From Primula veris (Eukaryota; Streptophyta; Magnoliopsida; Ericales; Primulaceae), in assembly GCA_963682055.1 (NCBI GenBank), contig OY821741.1:14017197-14081196 (forward strand): a DNA stretch of 64,000 nt. Direction: 5' to 3'. Both the position numbers and the translations under genes were made by a program. Shown in pieces: positions 48,758-60,795 of the stretch (positions are counted from its first letter, which is position 1; every line of letters begins with the position of its first letter). Below the pieces are notes generated by a model. That model was not told where the DNA came from. It saw nothing but the letters and a program-made list of their open reading frames with translations, and ran no database searches.

Positions 48758-49378
48758 CAGTGTTTTAAATAGCGTTATCGCTATCGTAGCATTTTTTCTA
48801 GAGAAACGCTAAAAACGCTAATAGCGTTGTTATATAGCGCTTTGCGGTGTATTTTTTTTTGCCTAAATATGCACTAAACTTTAGAATATATAACAAAAAA
48901 AAAAAGAAATGTATAGTTATATTTACATAGTAATAAAAAAAAATCGATAGCATTTTTCGAGAGAAACGCTAAAAACGCTAATAGCGTTGCTATATAGCGT
49001 TTTGCGGTGTATTTTTTTTTGGCTAAATATGCACTAAACTTTAGAATATATAACAAAAAAAAAAAGAAATGTATAGTTATATTACAGTGAGTTTCGAACT
49101 TGAGTCTGCTGGAAATTATAGCACTGTCTTAACCATCTGGACTGCAGACAGTTTTATGAAAATTGCACAATATATATTAATTATTTAGATCCGCTGTTTT
49201 TTTTTTAACTCGCTATTTACGCTTTTGGTCCAGAATTTCGCGCTTTTTGCGCTTTTGGTCCCCTATAGCGCGATTTTAGCGCAATTCCACCCAAAATCGT
49301 GATTTTTCGTTGCGTTTTTTACCAAAAAACTCTATTTCGCGCTACGTAGCGCTATGTAGCGCGAATTTTAAAACAGAG
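48758..49378. mobile_element. hAT-type MITE in copy B, with internal duplication
   Basis: The ends are CAGTGTTTTAAATAGCG and, reverse-complemented, CTCTGTTTTAAAATTCGCGC. The exact 8-mer TTGATTAT flanks both sides (48750-48757 and 49379-49386). Copy A has the empty site 'cttgattatgcatg' near 37898. Inside, a unit of about 160 bp is present twice (about 48786-48930 and 48946-49085). Both ends are full of 'tagcgct' palindromic words. 621 bp and non-coding. Confidence 0.92.
49086..49150 (-). repeat. tRNA-like (SINE-type) fragment inside the hAT element
   Basis: On the minus strand the sequence reads 'ccagatggttaagacag', then 'caagttcgaaactcactg', resembling the A and B boxes of a tRNA-derived SINE (B box consensus GGTTCGANNCC). 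It does not fold as a complete tRNA. Confidence 0.4.
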
Positions 49379-49424
49379 TTGATTATGCATGATTGATCAA
49401 AGCCATAAAGTTGTAATTTGTAAC

Positions 49425-49497
49425 ATCACTTAGACACTTACAGTTGAAGGGGGTCAGTGAAATCACTTAGACACTTACAGTTGAAGGGGGTCAGTGA
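49425..49497 (+). repeat. 36-bp direct duplication inserted in copy B
   Basis: 'atcacttagacacttacagt...gggggtcagtga' occurs twice with a period of 37 bases. Copy A lacks the whole block ('gtaatttgttttctc'). Confidence 0.8.
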
Positions 49498-49643
49498 ACC
49501 TGTTTTCTTAAAGTGGATTTCTTGAAGAGTGTTTAAATTAGATGCACTGCACTCTTTATTCTTATCCAAGTTCTTTTTCTTTGTATAATTTTTCACTATC
49601 ATTCTGTCTACTGCTAATTGACTGATTTCCCTGTTTATTGCAG

Positions 49644-49663
49644 GAAAAGCTTCTCGGCGCTGA
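49644..49663 (+). pseudogene. Duplicated SufE terminal exon in copy B
   Basis: It has the same acceptor (tttattgcag) and the same six-codon ending (x-Lys-Ala-Ser-Arg-Arg-stop) as 38081-38100. The only base change is a synonymous TCC to TCT. No other SufE exon is in copy B, so it can only serve as an alternative, distant last exon. Confidence 0.5.
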
Positions 49664-51782
49664 AGTAACACATTTTTCTTAACCGGAAAAATAGCATAAG
49701 CACCATTTTTTGGGAACGCATGTCGATGACAAGGGTCACGATTGATAACATGGCACCTCTTAATTACTAGAGTTAGTATGGTATAAAACTAAGCCAAACC
49801 AGCTTTATAGCTCGATTTTAGACATTTATATAGGTAACTGATTTTACTTTCACAAGTCACAAGACACTAGTTGCTTTTTGGCCCAGCGTAATTTCGGTAT
49901 AAGTTGTGCTTTTAGATCCTCATAAGTCATAGGTGGTTGAGATTTTGTCAAAGAAATTACTCTGTTTATTTCTTTCAGGAAGAATCTGATCAGCATATCA
50001 AGATTTACTAGATTCTATATGCATCGTTGGGAATATAGGTTATTTTGATGGAGAGAAAAATATCTGACTGCATATTAATTTCTGCATCTTACTTTGGGGA
50101 ATGATAATATATTGTCATTCATTGATGAGCAATTTCTGAATCTACTTTTTGTATAGTTTTTCAATCAAGTTTATGTGTACTGAAGTTTAATTTATTAACT
50201 CGATGAAAACTATAGATTTAGAAAGTAAACAGATACGTCCATAGCCACCTCAAGCATGAGTATCCAATGATTTTTGTCATGTTTTAGTTTAACCAACAAG
50301 AATTCATTCCGAGTCCATTCACAACATTGTCGTTTAGGTGGTTATTATTTATTTGACGTGAAATGTTTTGGAACAAATTTGTTGTTTTCTTGTACTACAT
50401 ACTAGCAATCAAGTTCGACCGATTAGGTAGCCGAATAAATCTAACACGCTGAAGAAGGACATTTTTTTTTATATAAACATGGTTAATATTAGTAAAATAA
50501 TGGACGAAAGTACATAGTACCGGAACAAATTTCAATAGGTTAAGTAAAATAGAATAATACAAAATCACAAAGGCCACACAGAAGTAAGCCTTAGTCACAC
50601 AAAATGTTTAAAATTTCAACTCAAAATTTTTTGAGCCTTCAAAGTATACCAATAGAGAGGACTGGCTCACAACATTCACTCCAGTTTCCTTATACATTGA
50701 TCGTAAGACTAGAACACCTACGGCTAAAGTATTGTTTTATGTCGATATGAACAGGCTGTTTATCACCGGTTGTTATTCGCATGACTGCGACATTTATATC
50801 ATATTACGAGAATAATTGTCGTTTAGCATTTGCCAGTTCGATATTAAGTCGGATCCAAATATTATCATTTGGGTAATTACATGCACCGAGTATGGTTTAT
50901 ATATGCATGATAATAATCATGTAGAATAAGATCATCCTTGTATTTTGAATTGGCAGAACTATGGAAATAAATGCCTCGATAGCCTTAAATTGTAAGATTT
51001 GGGTGACGACTAACTCACAATTTAATAGAAAACCATTCACCTATTATAAAAAATTTCTTTAAAATTTACTCCAATATCTTAACGGGTAAAAAGCGAAGAA
51101 ATAAGGAGATATACACAATAGAATACATCGCCCTCTCTAAATATGATAATTAATAATACTTTTTGATCTTATATGCTTGTTAGATAACTTTAATAAGGAC
51201 AATTCATATAACATTGTATGATGGAATGGATTATCTCTCATAATACATTGGATGATGGAATCATCTCTATATGTATGGTTTGAACATGTAATTTTAAAGA
51301 CTAATTTCCAACGAGTGAAAATGCATAAATTTTGTTAGTAATAAGTATCCAACTATCCATAAAGTTTTAGTTCATATTTTCACACTTTATTATAGAAAAC
51401 CCGTAGTGTGGATTTTGTATATTAAAGAAAACAGGTACTTTTTTATTTAAATTAATGGTGGGGAAAACCCATTTTATTTATTTATTAATGATTAAGAGAA
51501 AAATAAAAAAAATGGAGGAAAAACCCCACAAAAACAAAAACGAGTATCAATAGTGCACTGAAATGAAATAAATGGGCTTAGAAATAAAAAAAATTGGAAC
51601 TTGAAATAGACAAAAACAAAAACGTATGCAGTCTCGTAGTGTTATTGAAACTTGGGGGACTAAAGATGTGATAAAAAAGTACACCTCAGCCACCTCTTCA
51701 CCTAAACTAGACAGATCAATACCAGACCAAATATTTAGAGAGAGAGAGATCGCCATCTCTCTCTTACTCCATATTCTTTCTT

Positions 51783-52283
51783 CTACTCATCTTCATGTCG
51801 AATTCTTAAATACGCTAACCCTTTCTTTTCGAGTTCAACAATACTTTTTAGTTTTGGTGGAAAATCAGTGATATTGCTAGAGATATTCAGATCTAGCATA
51901 CAGCCTAGATTTGCTAGCAAATCAGCACTAGAATTGGCTTCTCTTAGCACAAAGCAAATCAGATAAGTACCCCTCTTTATTAGATCTTTAATTTCGTTGA
52001 TGATATGTCTGATTTTCCAAGATACTTTTTGATTGTTCTTCAAAATGGTGACCAAAATTAGAGAATCATTTTCAATAATTAGATTACTGCAAGTTGTTAT
52101 TTTTAACCCCATTAGAATCGATAAAGTTTCAGGTTCAATACTGGATTTACCTAGGCTAGGAGAAAAATAAGCTTGGACAAAATTCCCCTTATAGTCTCTG
52201 AAAAGTCCTCCTATACCACTAGTATTAGTAGTACTTTTAAAACAACCATCGGTGTTTAATTTCATGGAGGTGGATTTGCCCAT
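51783..52283 (-). pseudogene. LINE RNase H domain
   Basis: It reads MKLNTDGCFKSTTNTSGIGG (first Asp), then EPETLSILMGLKI (Glu), then IIENDSLILV (Asp), then REANSSADLLANLGC (final Asn/Asp block). It is a complete RNase H fold of the type found at the C-terminus of plant L1 elements and is still open over about 166 codons. Confidence 0.88.
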
Positions 52284-52457
52284 TTCATTAATTTTACCTT
52301 TTTACCTCTTTGGACATGCATTAGAATATGTAAATCACACCAATTACAGTGAATAGGAAACATTTTATCATTTCTTGTGTGCAGTAAAATAAGCTTAATA
52401 ATCTCTTTAATAATTTGCTGATGAGACATATTCTGGTTATTAAATTTACTTTCACAT

Positions 52458-53720
52458 CTAGCTTTCCAAATAAAACAAATAATATAAGAGGAGAGAATTT
52501 TTATGAGCTTTTTTTTCCATCCGAAGTGAGCCTTTTGTGTCCAATAACCACCATAAAATAAATCTACCTCTCAAAGTAAGATTGTTGTAAGAAACTCTCA
52601 TTAAATTGCCAAAGTAGCCCCAAACTTCTTTTGCTAGATTACTATCACTTAGTATATGACCCAAATTTTCTTCATTTTTGCTGCAGCACTCACATTTAGA
52701 AGCTAATTGAATACCAACCCTTTTAATAGAGCTATCCACGGACACATAATTATTTAAACTTTTCCAAGCAAAGCAAGAAATTTTTTCTGGTATAAGATTG
52801 CCCCAAATTAAATCAAAATTCCAACTGTTTGGATGTTTTTCTCTAATAAAATTCCATGCCGATTTGAAGATGAAATTTCCATTTTCTGTCTTTCCATATA
52901 GCTTGATCACTCTTTTCACCAATACAAATGGGCTCTTTAACAAATAAGTTTCTTTTATAAGTAGGAATAATGTTATCAATTTCTTTTTTATTTCATTTGC
53001 CTTAATAGAGAATATCAGAGATCTGAATTTTATTATCTATGTTTTGATCCATTATAGGACCTTCACCTGTCCGGTTATCAAGATTCACATATATGTCTCA
53101 CTTGCCAATCAACCATAGAAGCTGATTTTCAGAGATGTCTCTACCTTTCACCATTCTTGCCCATGTATTGTTCTCTTTTGATACAACAATCTTATTTGGG
53201 TGTTTAGATTTACAATATTTAGTTTTCATGAATCTAGACCACAGAGAATTTGTGTCCAAAACTTCCACCAGAGTTTGAGTGAGAAACCTTCAATAATACT
53301 TTTGAAACTTCTCACACCCAGACCACCTTCATTAGTAGGACTACAAATAGTCTTACAATTCACCCAATGATATTTATTTTTTCCTTCTTTATTTTCCCAA
53401 AAAAATTTAGCTAAAATTTGTTATATACTTTTAATAACCAGCTTAGGAGGATTTATAGCTGCCATACTATAAATAGGGATGGACTGAAGTACTGAAAGAA
53501 TTAGAATTAGCCTTCCCCCCATATTGAGATTTTGGGTCTTCCAACCTGATAATTTGGTTCTCACTTTGAGAAGTAACTCATGATAAAGAATGCATTTTTT
53601 ATTGCCATAATATAACTTGCATTCTAGGTAAATAAATGGAGGTTTTCTCATTGAAATATTGAGTAAATTACTCACTTGTAGTTTATGAGTGTCAGTCACC
53701 TCTTTAGATGCATACATGTA
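52458..53720 (-). pseudogene. LINE connection region and zinc-binding RT-associated domain
   Basis: 53717-53421 keeps LNMGGRLILILSVLQSIPIY, the usual 'aG+..Li.sVl.siP.Y' block after the RT. 52979-52458 keeps the zf-RVT domain: FKSAWNFIREK...WNFDLIWGNLIPEKISCFAWK...CECCSKNEENLGHIL. The two are separated by stops and frameshifts. Confidence 0.85.
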
Positions 53721-53738
53721 GCTTTCATCTAAATTGAT

Positions 53739-54972
53739 TTATTGACCAGAATTTGTACAATATTGGCATAATACCCTCTGAATATGCTTTATAGAATTCA
53801 TATCAGCACTATTGAAAATAATAATATCATCACCAAATGCCAAATGAGTAACAATAGATGTACCAATATGAGCTTTGAAAGATCTCCAACTCTTTTTCTC
53901 AATAAGCAGATTTAGATTTCTTGTTAGAGATTCTGAGCATAGAACAAAAAGACAAGAAGATAGATGGTATCTTTGTCTAAGGCCATTTGTAGCATTAAAT
54001 AACATGTAGAAGCACCATTCACTAAAATAGAAAAGTCATTGCTGGAAATAAGTCTCCATACCCTATCAATTCAGATATCAGAAAAACTAAATTTTCTTAA
54101 GACAAAAATTAGAAAATGACAAGAAGTTTTATCATAAGCTTTTTTTATGTCTAGCTTCAAGGCTATGCTTTTACCATTGTTTTTCTTAGTAAGGGTTGAA
54201 ATTAATTCTTGAACCAGTAGAATATTATCAACTATATCTCTTTTAGCAACAAAACCACTTTGATTCTCAGAAATAATATGAGGGAGAACAACAGATAATC
54301 TAGTAGACATGATTTTGGAGATGAGTTTGTTACAGAAAGTACATAAACTGATAGGTCTAAAATCAGAGAACTTACCTGCATTGGTCTTTTTAGGAATAAG
54401 GGCAATAAGTGTAGTAGTCATAGCTTTAGGAATGAGCCAGAAAAAAATTGCTTGACTGCTGCTAGAATGTCTTCCCCAATAATATCCCAACAAGAAGTGA
54501 AAAAATGGCCATTATACCCATCAATACATGGGACACTACTCTTGTTTAAATTCCAAATTGTACTCTTGACTTCCTCCATACTAATGTCTCTAATAAAAAG
54601 GTCATTATCATTTTCAGTAATATCCTTAGAAATGACATCTAGGCTTTTATACACAAAATTGGTAGCTCTATTAGAAGCTAACAAATTTTTATAAAAATTG
54701 ACAGATTCACCTTGAATATCATCTTTATCAGTCAACTCTTGATCTTGATCATTTTTAATAATATTAATAACATACTTATTCCTCATCTTTTTTACTACTC
54801 CATGATAAAATTTAGTATTAGTATCCCCTTCTTTTGCCCAGAAATCTACCTCTATTTTAAGTCTATAATTAAGGTCAGCTTTCACCTTATTAAACTCACT
54901 TTTATTTGCAGGTGTGGGACTATATTCATACACTTTCTCTGCTATGAGAACCTTGTCGTCAACATCAATCAC
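53739..54972 (-). pseudogene. LINE reverse transcriptase (frameshifted)
   Basis: 54972-54418 carries the pre-RT region (FWAKEGDTNTKFYHGVVKK; PCIDGYNGHFF..CWDIIGEDI). 54493-54071 carries FRPISLCTFCNKLISKIMS, SENQSGFVAKRDIVDN and ALKLDIKKAYDKTS, the last with a catalytic Asp. 54005-53739 carries a damaged GLRQRYHLSS block (normally GLRQGDPLSP) and the active site as FGDD. The frame changes and the broken GDPLSP block indicate an inactive copy. Confidence 0.9.
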
Positions 54973-56117
54973 CTTCTAAAAAATATTGCCAAAGGTATCA
55001 TTGATCCACTTAGATAAATTTTTCTTCAAACATTTCAAATTCAGAACCAAAGAATATAGAGTATTGCCACCTTCATAGGTCCTCCAATTGATTTTAACAA
55101 TATCTAAAAACTACTCTTTGTGACTAAGACAGAAATTTTAAAAAACAGGTACTGCTAGAATAGCCCGCACAATAAAAGGACGATAGGAAAAAAGAAGTTA
55201 TTTTAGCATTGCTCAATTCCTAGTTTTGAGATTAATCTAAAAACGGACCGAGAGTGTAGTTTAGCAATGCTCACTTCCTAGATTTGAGATATATCTAAAA
55301 CCGGACTGAATGAGTGTACTTAATTAACCCTTGGTGTTAGCATATGTATAGCAGTCGTTTTACTAGACGTCTGCTATCACATTTCCACCAACTTAAGAAG
55401 GCGGTTACCTTCCTATACTTTAAAACCCGAGCCTAATTCCCACTTCAATGACGATGACGAATACTGATAGGCCCATTGTGAACGTACCATTGAATAGCTG
55501 GCTCAATATAACATTGATATAGCACATATGCTTCAGTGACAAGATTAGGTGTTGACAACCCTCAACCAAAGAATTGGGAGGGTTTATTATATTTTAGTAC
55601 ATTTTAAGTGTGGTCATTTTTCGTTGGGTAACTTTTTATTTACTACTGTAAATATTGTTTCTTTTTTTTAGTACAATTCCGTCAACCCTAAATTCTTTTT
55701 TGAAATTCATTACTTTGAGGAGAAAATTAAGTGAAATTGATGCGGTTGATGTTATCATCTTCCCATATTTTAAGGAGAAGGGTTCGATTTGAATCTAGGA
55801 AAATAGAGAAAGAACCAAATTACAACTACCACTAACCATTGTACTACACAACTAATTGTGATTTAATACTTAATAAAAATTATTAATAATTAAAACTGTA
55901 TGAATGACTGATATTGCCCTAAAAAAACTTGTCCACATGCTTTGCTTAATCCTCGAGCCTTGGTCGAATTGCACCAGTCCCGCCCCACATATGAGACGTT
56001 TTTAGAAAATATTCATAAATTTAACAAAAGTTGATATATAGATGAATTAATGCAGGTGGTAGGCTCTATATATACCACTAATAATTAATCATGTTTTCGT
56101 CTGATAGTTACTAAAAC

Positions 56118-57507
56118 TATGGGGTAAGATTATATTTTTCACTTCTCACTTTTCACGATATCTATAATGCTGTTGCTGTTGATATAGCTATGTAAATTAA
56201 AAAAAATAATGCAACAAAAATAAACAGTTGTTGTAGCTTCAATTAAATCAACATCAGTATATATATCAATGCTAGAGAGTTCGAATGTTGGATTGACATT
56301 CTCACTCCACTCGATTTTATGCGTAATTAACATATACAAGCTGTATAGGTTGCACGCTTGGATGATGTTCACACATATAGATTAAAAGTTAATGCAGCTA
56401 AAGTTATAATTTCTCAATTTAGGAAGCTGTGCTATATGTAATTCAAAAGTGGAATAGCGCGTCAAGTAATAATAAGGCGAAGTTCAAATATTGCGTTGAA
56501 ATTCACGCTTTAATCAGTTGTTTAAAATTCCATTTAATTCTACTGACGACAAACTGTCACTCACACTTAAACAATCAATAATCGAATCTACGGAGTTACC
56601 GAACACATAATGAGTCGATGAATCAATGTTGCGAATGGTTGGTAATGATAGGAGCTTAACTGATGCTTTGGCATCTTTGCTTCACCCGAGCATACCACAA
56701 CTTGATCTAAACTAAAACTAAATTATTACAAAATTTAAGAAGTTATGTAATTCGTAATTAGTATGCCAATTAACGTTGTAAATGAGTAGTAACAAGAGAG
56801 ATCAAATGTTGAGGTTGTTTTGTCCCTTCTCTTGATTTTGTTAGGGTTTACTTTTAATTCTAAATAAACCTTTTTTTATCCAAAACCAAAGTCAATCACC
56901 CCTTGCAGGAAAGGGGTGGAGGACTAGTATATAGTAAGACTACCATGACTACTCTTTTTCCATCGTTGATTTAAATTTGTACCATCCGTTGGATTGAAAT
57001 TTAAGATTCGGTCAAATTATTGAACATACAACATTTAATCCCCTTCCATTTTTGTTTCCGTTTGAATGATTAATTTAACTAATTGGAGATATAGCATTTA
57101 ATCTACTACCATTTTTATTTCCATTTAGATGTTTTTAATTAGCAAATGATAATCGTTTTATCATATGGATGAATATGAAATGAAAAAATTTAATGTCAAC
57201 ATGTCTGTATTTGGCACTCATGATTAATGATATATATAATTAGTTAGCCATGATACTAGTTCGTATACCCATTCAGATGTCTAATTACAGAGTACTGTTT
57301 TGCTTATATGCCTATTCTATATATAACCCATTAAACTTTACAGAAGTTAAAAGGAAAAAAGTAAAACAAATTAAGGACCAATTGCACACTGGGTACGACC
57401 AAAAACATTTTACAAATGATAAGATAAAAAAATATTATACAATAAAACCTTTCCATAGTCATATCGATATCGATAAGACCAGGAAAAAAATATTACTATA
57501 GATACGT
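56118..57507. other. Intergenic AT-rich DNA, no gene seen
   Basis: No convincing coding frame was found. Near 57459-57520 begins a sequence that is duplicated 125 bases downstream (see the LTR relative). Confidence 0.5.
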
Positions 57508-58160
57508 TGTTGGATAGGTTTCCCTGAAACATAGTAGTTTTTACGGAAAAATAAATAGAGAAACAACACAAATTTTTTCCTTATTCATATTGATATCGAT
57601 AAAACCAGGGAAAAAAAATATTATTATAGATATGTTGGATAGGTTGCTCCGAAACATAGTAGTTTCTACAAAAAAATAAACGGAAAAACAACAAATTTTT
57701 TTTCCTCAAACAAATAAAAATCACAAATAAACTGTAACATTGACAGAATATAATTTGCTATAAAAAACAGGACTAAAGTCTAGAGGCGAGGCATATGAAA
57801 ACACTTTACCCTTAAGCACTATTTGCACTACTACATTTCCGCTTCTGGTTGAATATGGTATTGTGTTTTCAAGTTACAACGTCTATCGATGACTTGTGAC
57901 TTGATGAAAGCGGTATGCAGTCAAGATCGAACGGTTGGTGGTGCGATACTCTTTCATCTGTATATGTATATGTATGCATATGTGAGCGTGTGCTTGTGGA
58001 TATGCATGTGTTGACATGTTATATGAAAAACACTTCCTCAAAATGGCTAAAATTATACCATCAACAGACTATCAAAGTAACTTATAACTATTCAGGAGTC
58101 AACATATTGAGGGGTAATAAACTTGGTAAACCTCCACACTAAATTGCATTCAAACATAGG
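57508..58160 (-). repeat. Diverged solo LTR related to the 41.4-47.5 kb element
   Basis: It begins TGTTGGATAGGTT and shares, in order, 'atttctac..aaaaaaataaac', 'gactaaagtc..gaggcgagg', 'cttaa.c.ctatttgc', 'ttccgcttctggttgaat', 'acaacgtctatcg' and 'ggttggtggtgcgatactct' with the 533-bp LTR. A 125-bp tandem duplication gives a second start at 57633. No matching second LTR or internal region is nearby. The right end is approximate. Confidence 0.7.
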
Positions 58161-60080
58161 TTACATAAAAGGAAATTCAATTTCTAAAAGAAATCTATCT
58201 ACAAATGATATAAGAACATGTACACAAGTGTACGTTACCAAACACATTAAATATTTTGGATATAATAAAAAATGTGTCAATGAGTAGGGGCGACAATTTT
58301 CACAATATTTTTCAAAATAATTTATATATAATGTATTCTCGGAAACACTTAATTATATTTTTTGGCAATCACTTTCAATTATATGTTGTCACTATAGTAA
58401 AATACTATAACTTTTTATGTGCTACTAATAATTTTATATAAAAAGAATTAACCAATATGACACCAATTTATATACAATGTTATACAATACGACACACATA
58501 TTTGGAAAAATTAAACTATAATAATAATAACATATAGTGGTGGTTGCAAATAAAATTTAAAAGAACTTTTGTTAGTTTGTATGCAAATTAACTATAATGA
58601 AACTATGTAACATATTTTGGTTGTTCGTTTATATATATGAAAACTGAGTATATGTAAACTTGAGTATTTAATAGAATAAGTTTTGCTTTTCCGGCATTTT
58701 AATATTTTTATACATTTATACGTTCATATTTTTCCTTTTAATAGCTCGGTTTCTTAATTTTACCTTTTTATACATTCGTTTCTTTATACGTTTCCTTTCT
58801 TAATTTTAATTTATTTTACCTTGGTTTTTAATTTTAATTTTATTTTTGGTCAATTTTCAAATGCTGATTTTTGGCACATGACTGAGCATGATTTTATTGA
58901 TGTGTTTTTTTTTTGACAGTTTGAAAAAAAATAAAAATTAACCAAAAAGGAAAAAAAAATAGAAAGCGGGTACAAAAAGGAAAAAAAAAAGAAATCGGGG
59001 TAAAAATAAATATAAAATCCCGCTTTTCTGATTTTTACAATTTGAAAATTATTATGTGATTCTATTTTTGCAAACCCAAATATTTGATTCCGATTCCGCA
59101 TCTGTCAATGTGGATGAGCTATTAGTTATGGAAAAATAAAGAATGTGGTAATTAACTAGCCAAAAGTTTAACTAATTAATTGTCGTAAGATGAAAATTGA
59201 AAAAAGATTCTTCATTGTACTTCAATCATGAAAATAATAATGAGTAATATCTGAGTAATGAGAGCATAATTAATAGAAGAACCTATATGGTCAATATTCA
59301 AACATTTGGTTCAACAAATTATGCCATTAAGGATTACAATTAATAAGATTGCAAGAATTTAATAATATATTTATTGTTATTTTCAATATGATATCTTAGT
59401 TGTGTCTATCAAAAACATAAATTAACATTGTACCTTGGACATATAATAGTTCCAAATTGAATCGCTGTAGAAAAAATATCTTTTGTCTCATGATAGCCTG
59501 CTCCAGTCCCCTAACGAAACTTTCGTTATTTGGTTAGCCATAACAAAATATAGTCGATTCATCTCCAAAGAAGGTATGTACTAGTTTTTGTATATCTATA
59601 TATCCCAAATCTTAAATTACTGGGGATTAGATTTATGAATTTTACATCTTATATGTATTTTTTTTGAAAGTTTGAGTAGAGTATATAATTTATGTATGTT
59701 TACTTTTGTAGCTTTTAAAGTCGCATTTGATTATTTAACATTTAAGGTTTTTTATTAGTCTAGAGAAACTAGAGGTTTTAGGCTTATATTATTTTTCTTT
59801 CTTTTGGAATTTTGGTTAAGAAGGTCAAAGCTATTATTTATTTTCTTTCTTCTAGATTTTTTTTCAAAATTAAGCAACTACAAAGTAAATTATTAGATAT
59901 TAAAATAAACTTATCTTTTTGTTTGAAAGAAAACGTATACTATCAGTTTAACGAGTTTAATGAATAGTAAAACTATGAGGAATGCAAGATGAAAATTGAA
60001 ACATTTGTCCGATAAATATATATAACAAAAATAAGAATAATTCTCTTCCCTATCAAAAAACAATTTGACCACCACCTTTC
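58161..60080. other. Intergenic AT-rich DNA, no gene seen
   Basis: It is A/T-dominated throughout. A small perfect inverted repeat (AACGAAA/CTTTCGTT type) sits near 59513-59530. Nothing else is recognised. Confidence 0.5.
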
Positions 60081-60795
60081 AAGGTAAAGTTGATGGTAAA
60101 TGAAACATATTATAATCCATCACTCTTATTTTTCTCCGCATAAAAATATTAGGGGGCCTTCTCCGGAAATGTTAAAATTACTTTCTAAGTAAAAATTAAA
60201 GTACTTTTAAAATTTTTGGTTGTTTGATAAAGGTTATTTTGTAGATTTTTTAAAAAAGTTGGGAGCTTTTAAAATCCATTTTGAAACATCAACAATATTA
60301 GATACTTTTCTAAAAGTGAGTTTAGTCATTTATCTATAAGTCATAATATTCCGCGAAAGTGATAATAATTCACTATCTCACTAATTAAAAAAAGTTAATT
60401 TACAAAAACTTTAAAAAATGGAAGAAAGTTTTTTTCAAGGTAAAGTTGATGGTAAATGAAACATATTATAATCCATCATCTGACAACCTTCACAACTCTT
60501 ATTTTTCTCCGCATAAAAATATTAGGAGGCTTCTCCGGAAATGTTAAAAGTACTTTCTAAGTAAAAATTAAAGTACTTTTAAAATTTTTGGTTGTTTGAT
60601 AAGGGTTATTTTGTAGATTTTTTAAAAAAGTTGGGAGTTTTTAAAATTCATTTTGAAACATCAACAATATTCGATACTTTTCTAAAAGCGAGTTCAGTCA
60701 TTTATCTATAAGTTATAATATTCTGCGAAAGTGATAATAATCCACTATCTCACTAAATAAAAAAAGTTAATTTACAAAAACTTTAAAAAATGGAA
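60081..60795. repeat. Tandem duplication, two units of about 358 bp
   Basis: Unit 1 starts 'aaggtaaagttgatggtaaa' at about 60081 and unit 2 at about 60439. They are near-identical except for a short insert ('ctgacaaccttcacaa') and scattered changes. Each includes 'gttgtttgataa(a/g)ggttatt', a word shared with several decayed small elements elsewhere in the window. Confidence 0.85.

Larger units (their letters stand above)
51440..55141 (-). mobile_element. 5'-truncated LINE (non-LTR retrotransposon, L1-type with RNase H)
   Basis: AAAACAGGTACT lies on both sides (51428-51439 and 55142-55153) and once, as AAACCGGTACT, at the empty site in copy A (about 39760-39770). The left end on the plus strand is T-rich, matching a minus-strand A-rich tail. 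The order on the minus strand is: linker, reverse transcriptase, zinc-binding RT-associated domain, RNase H. The endonuclease half and any ORF1 are missing. Several frameshifts split the ORF. Confidence 0.93.
47482..56117 (+). repeat. Tandem segmental duplication, copy B
   Basis: It begins 'tcttttggaagggattatat' and ends at 'actatggggtaag', in the same order and orientation as copy A. Removing the hAT element (48758-49378), a 36-bp duplicated insert (49425-49497) and the LINE (51440-55141) leaves about 4.2 kb co-linear with copy A. Confidence 0.9.

Noticed and set aside
49086..49150. A functional tRNA gene
   Set aside because: Only A- and B-box-like words are present. The acceptor and anticodon stems do not pair, and it lies inside a transposon.
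47482..56117. A second SufE gene in copy B
   Set aside because: Only the 20-base terminal exon and downstream sequence are duplicated; exons 1 and 2 are absent from copy B.
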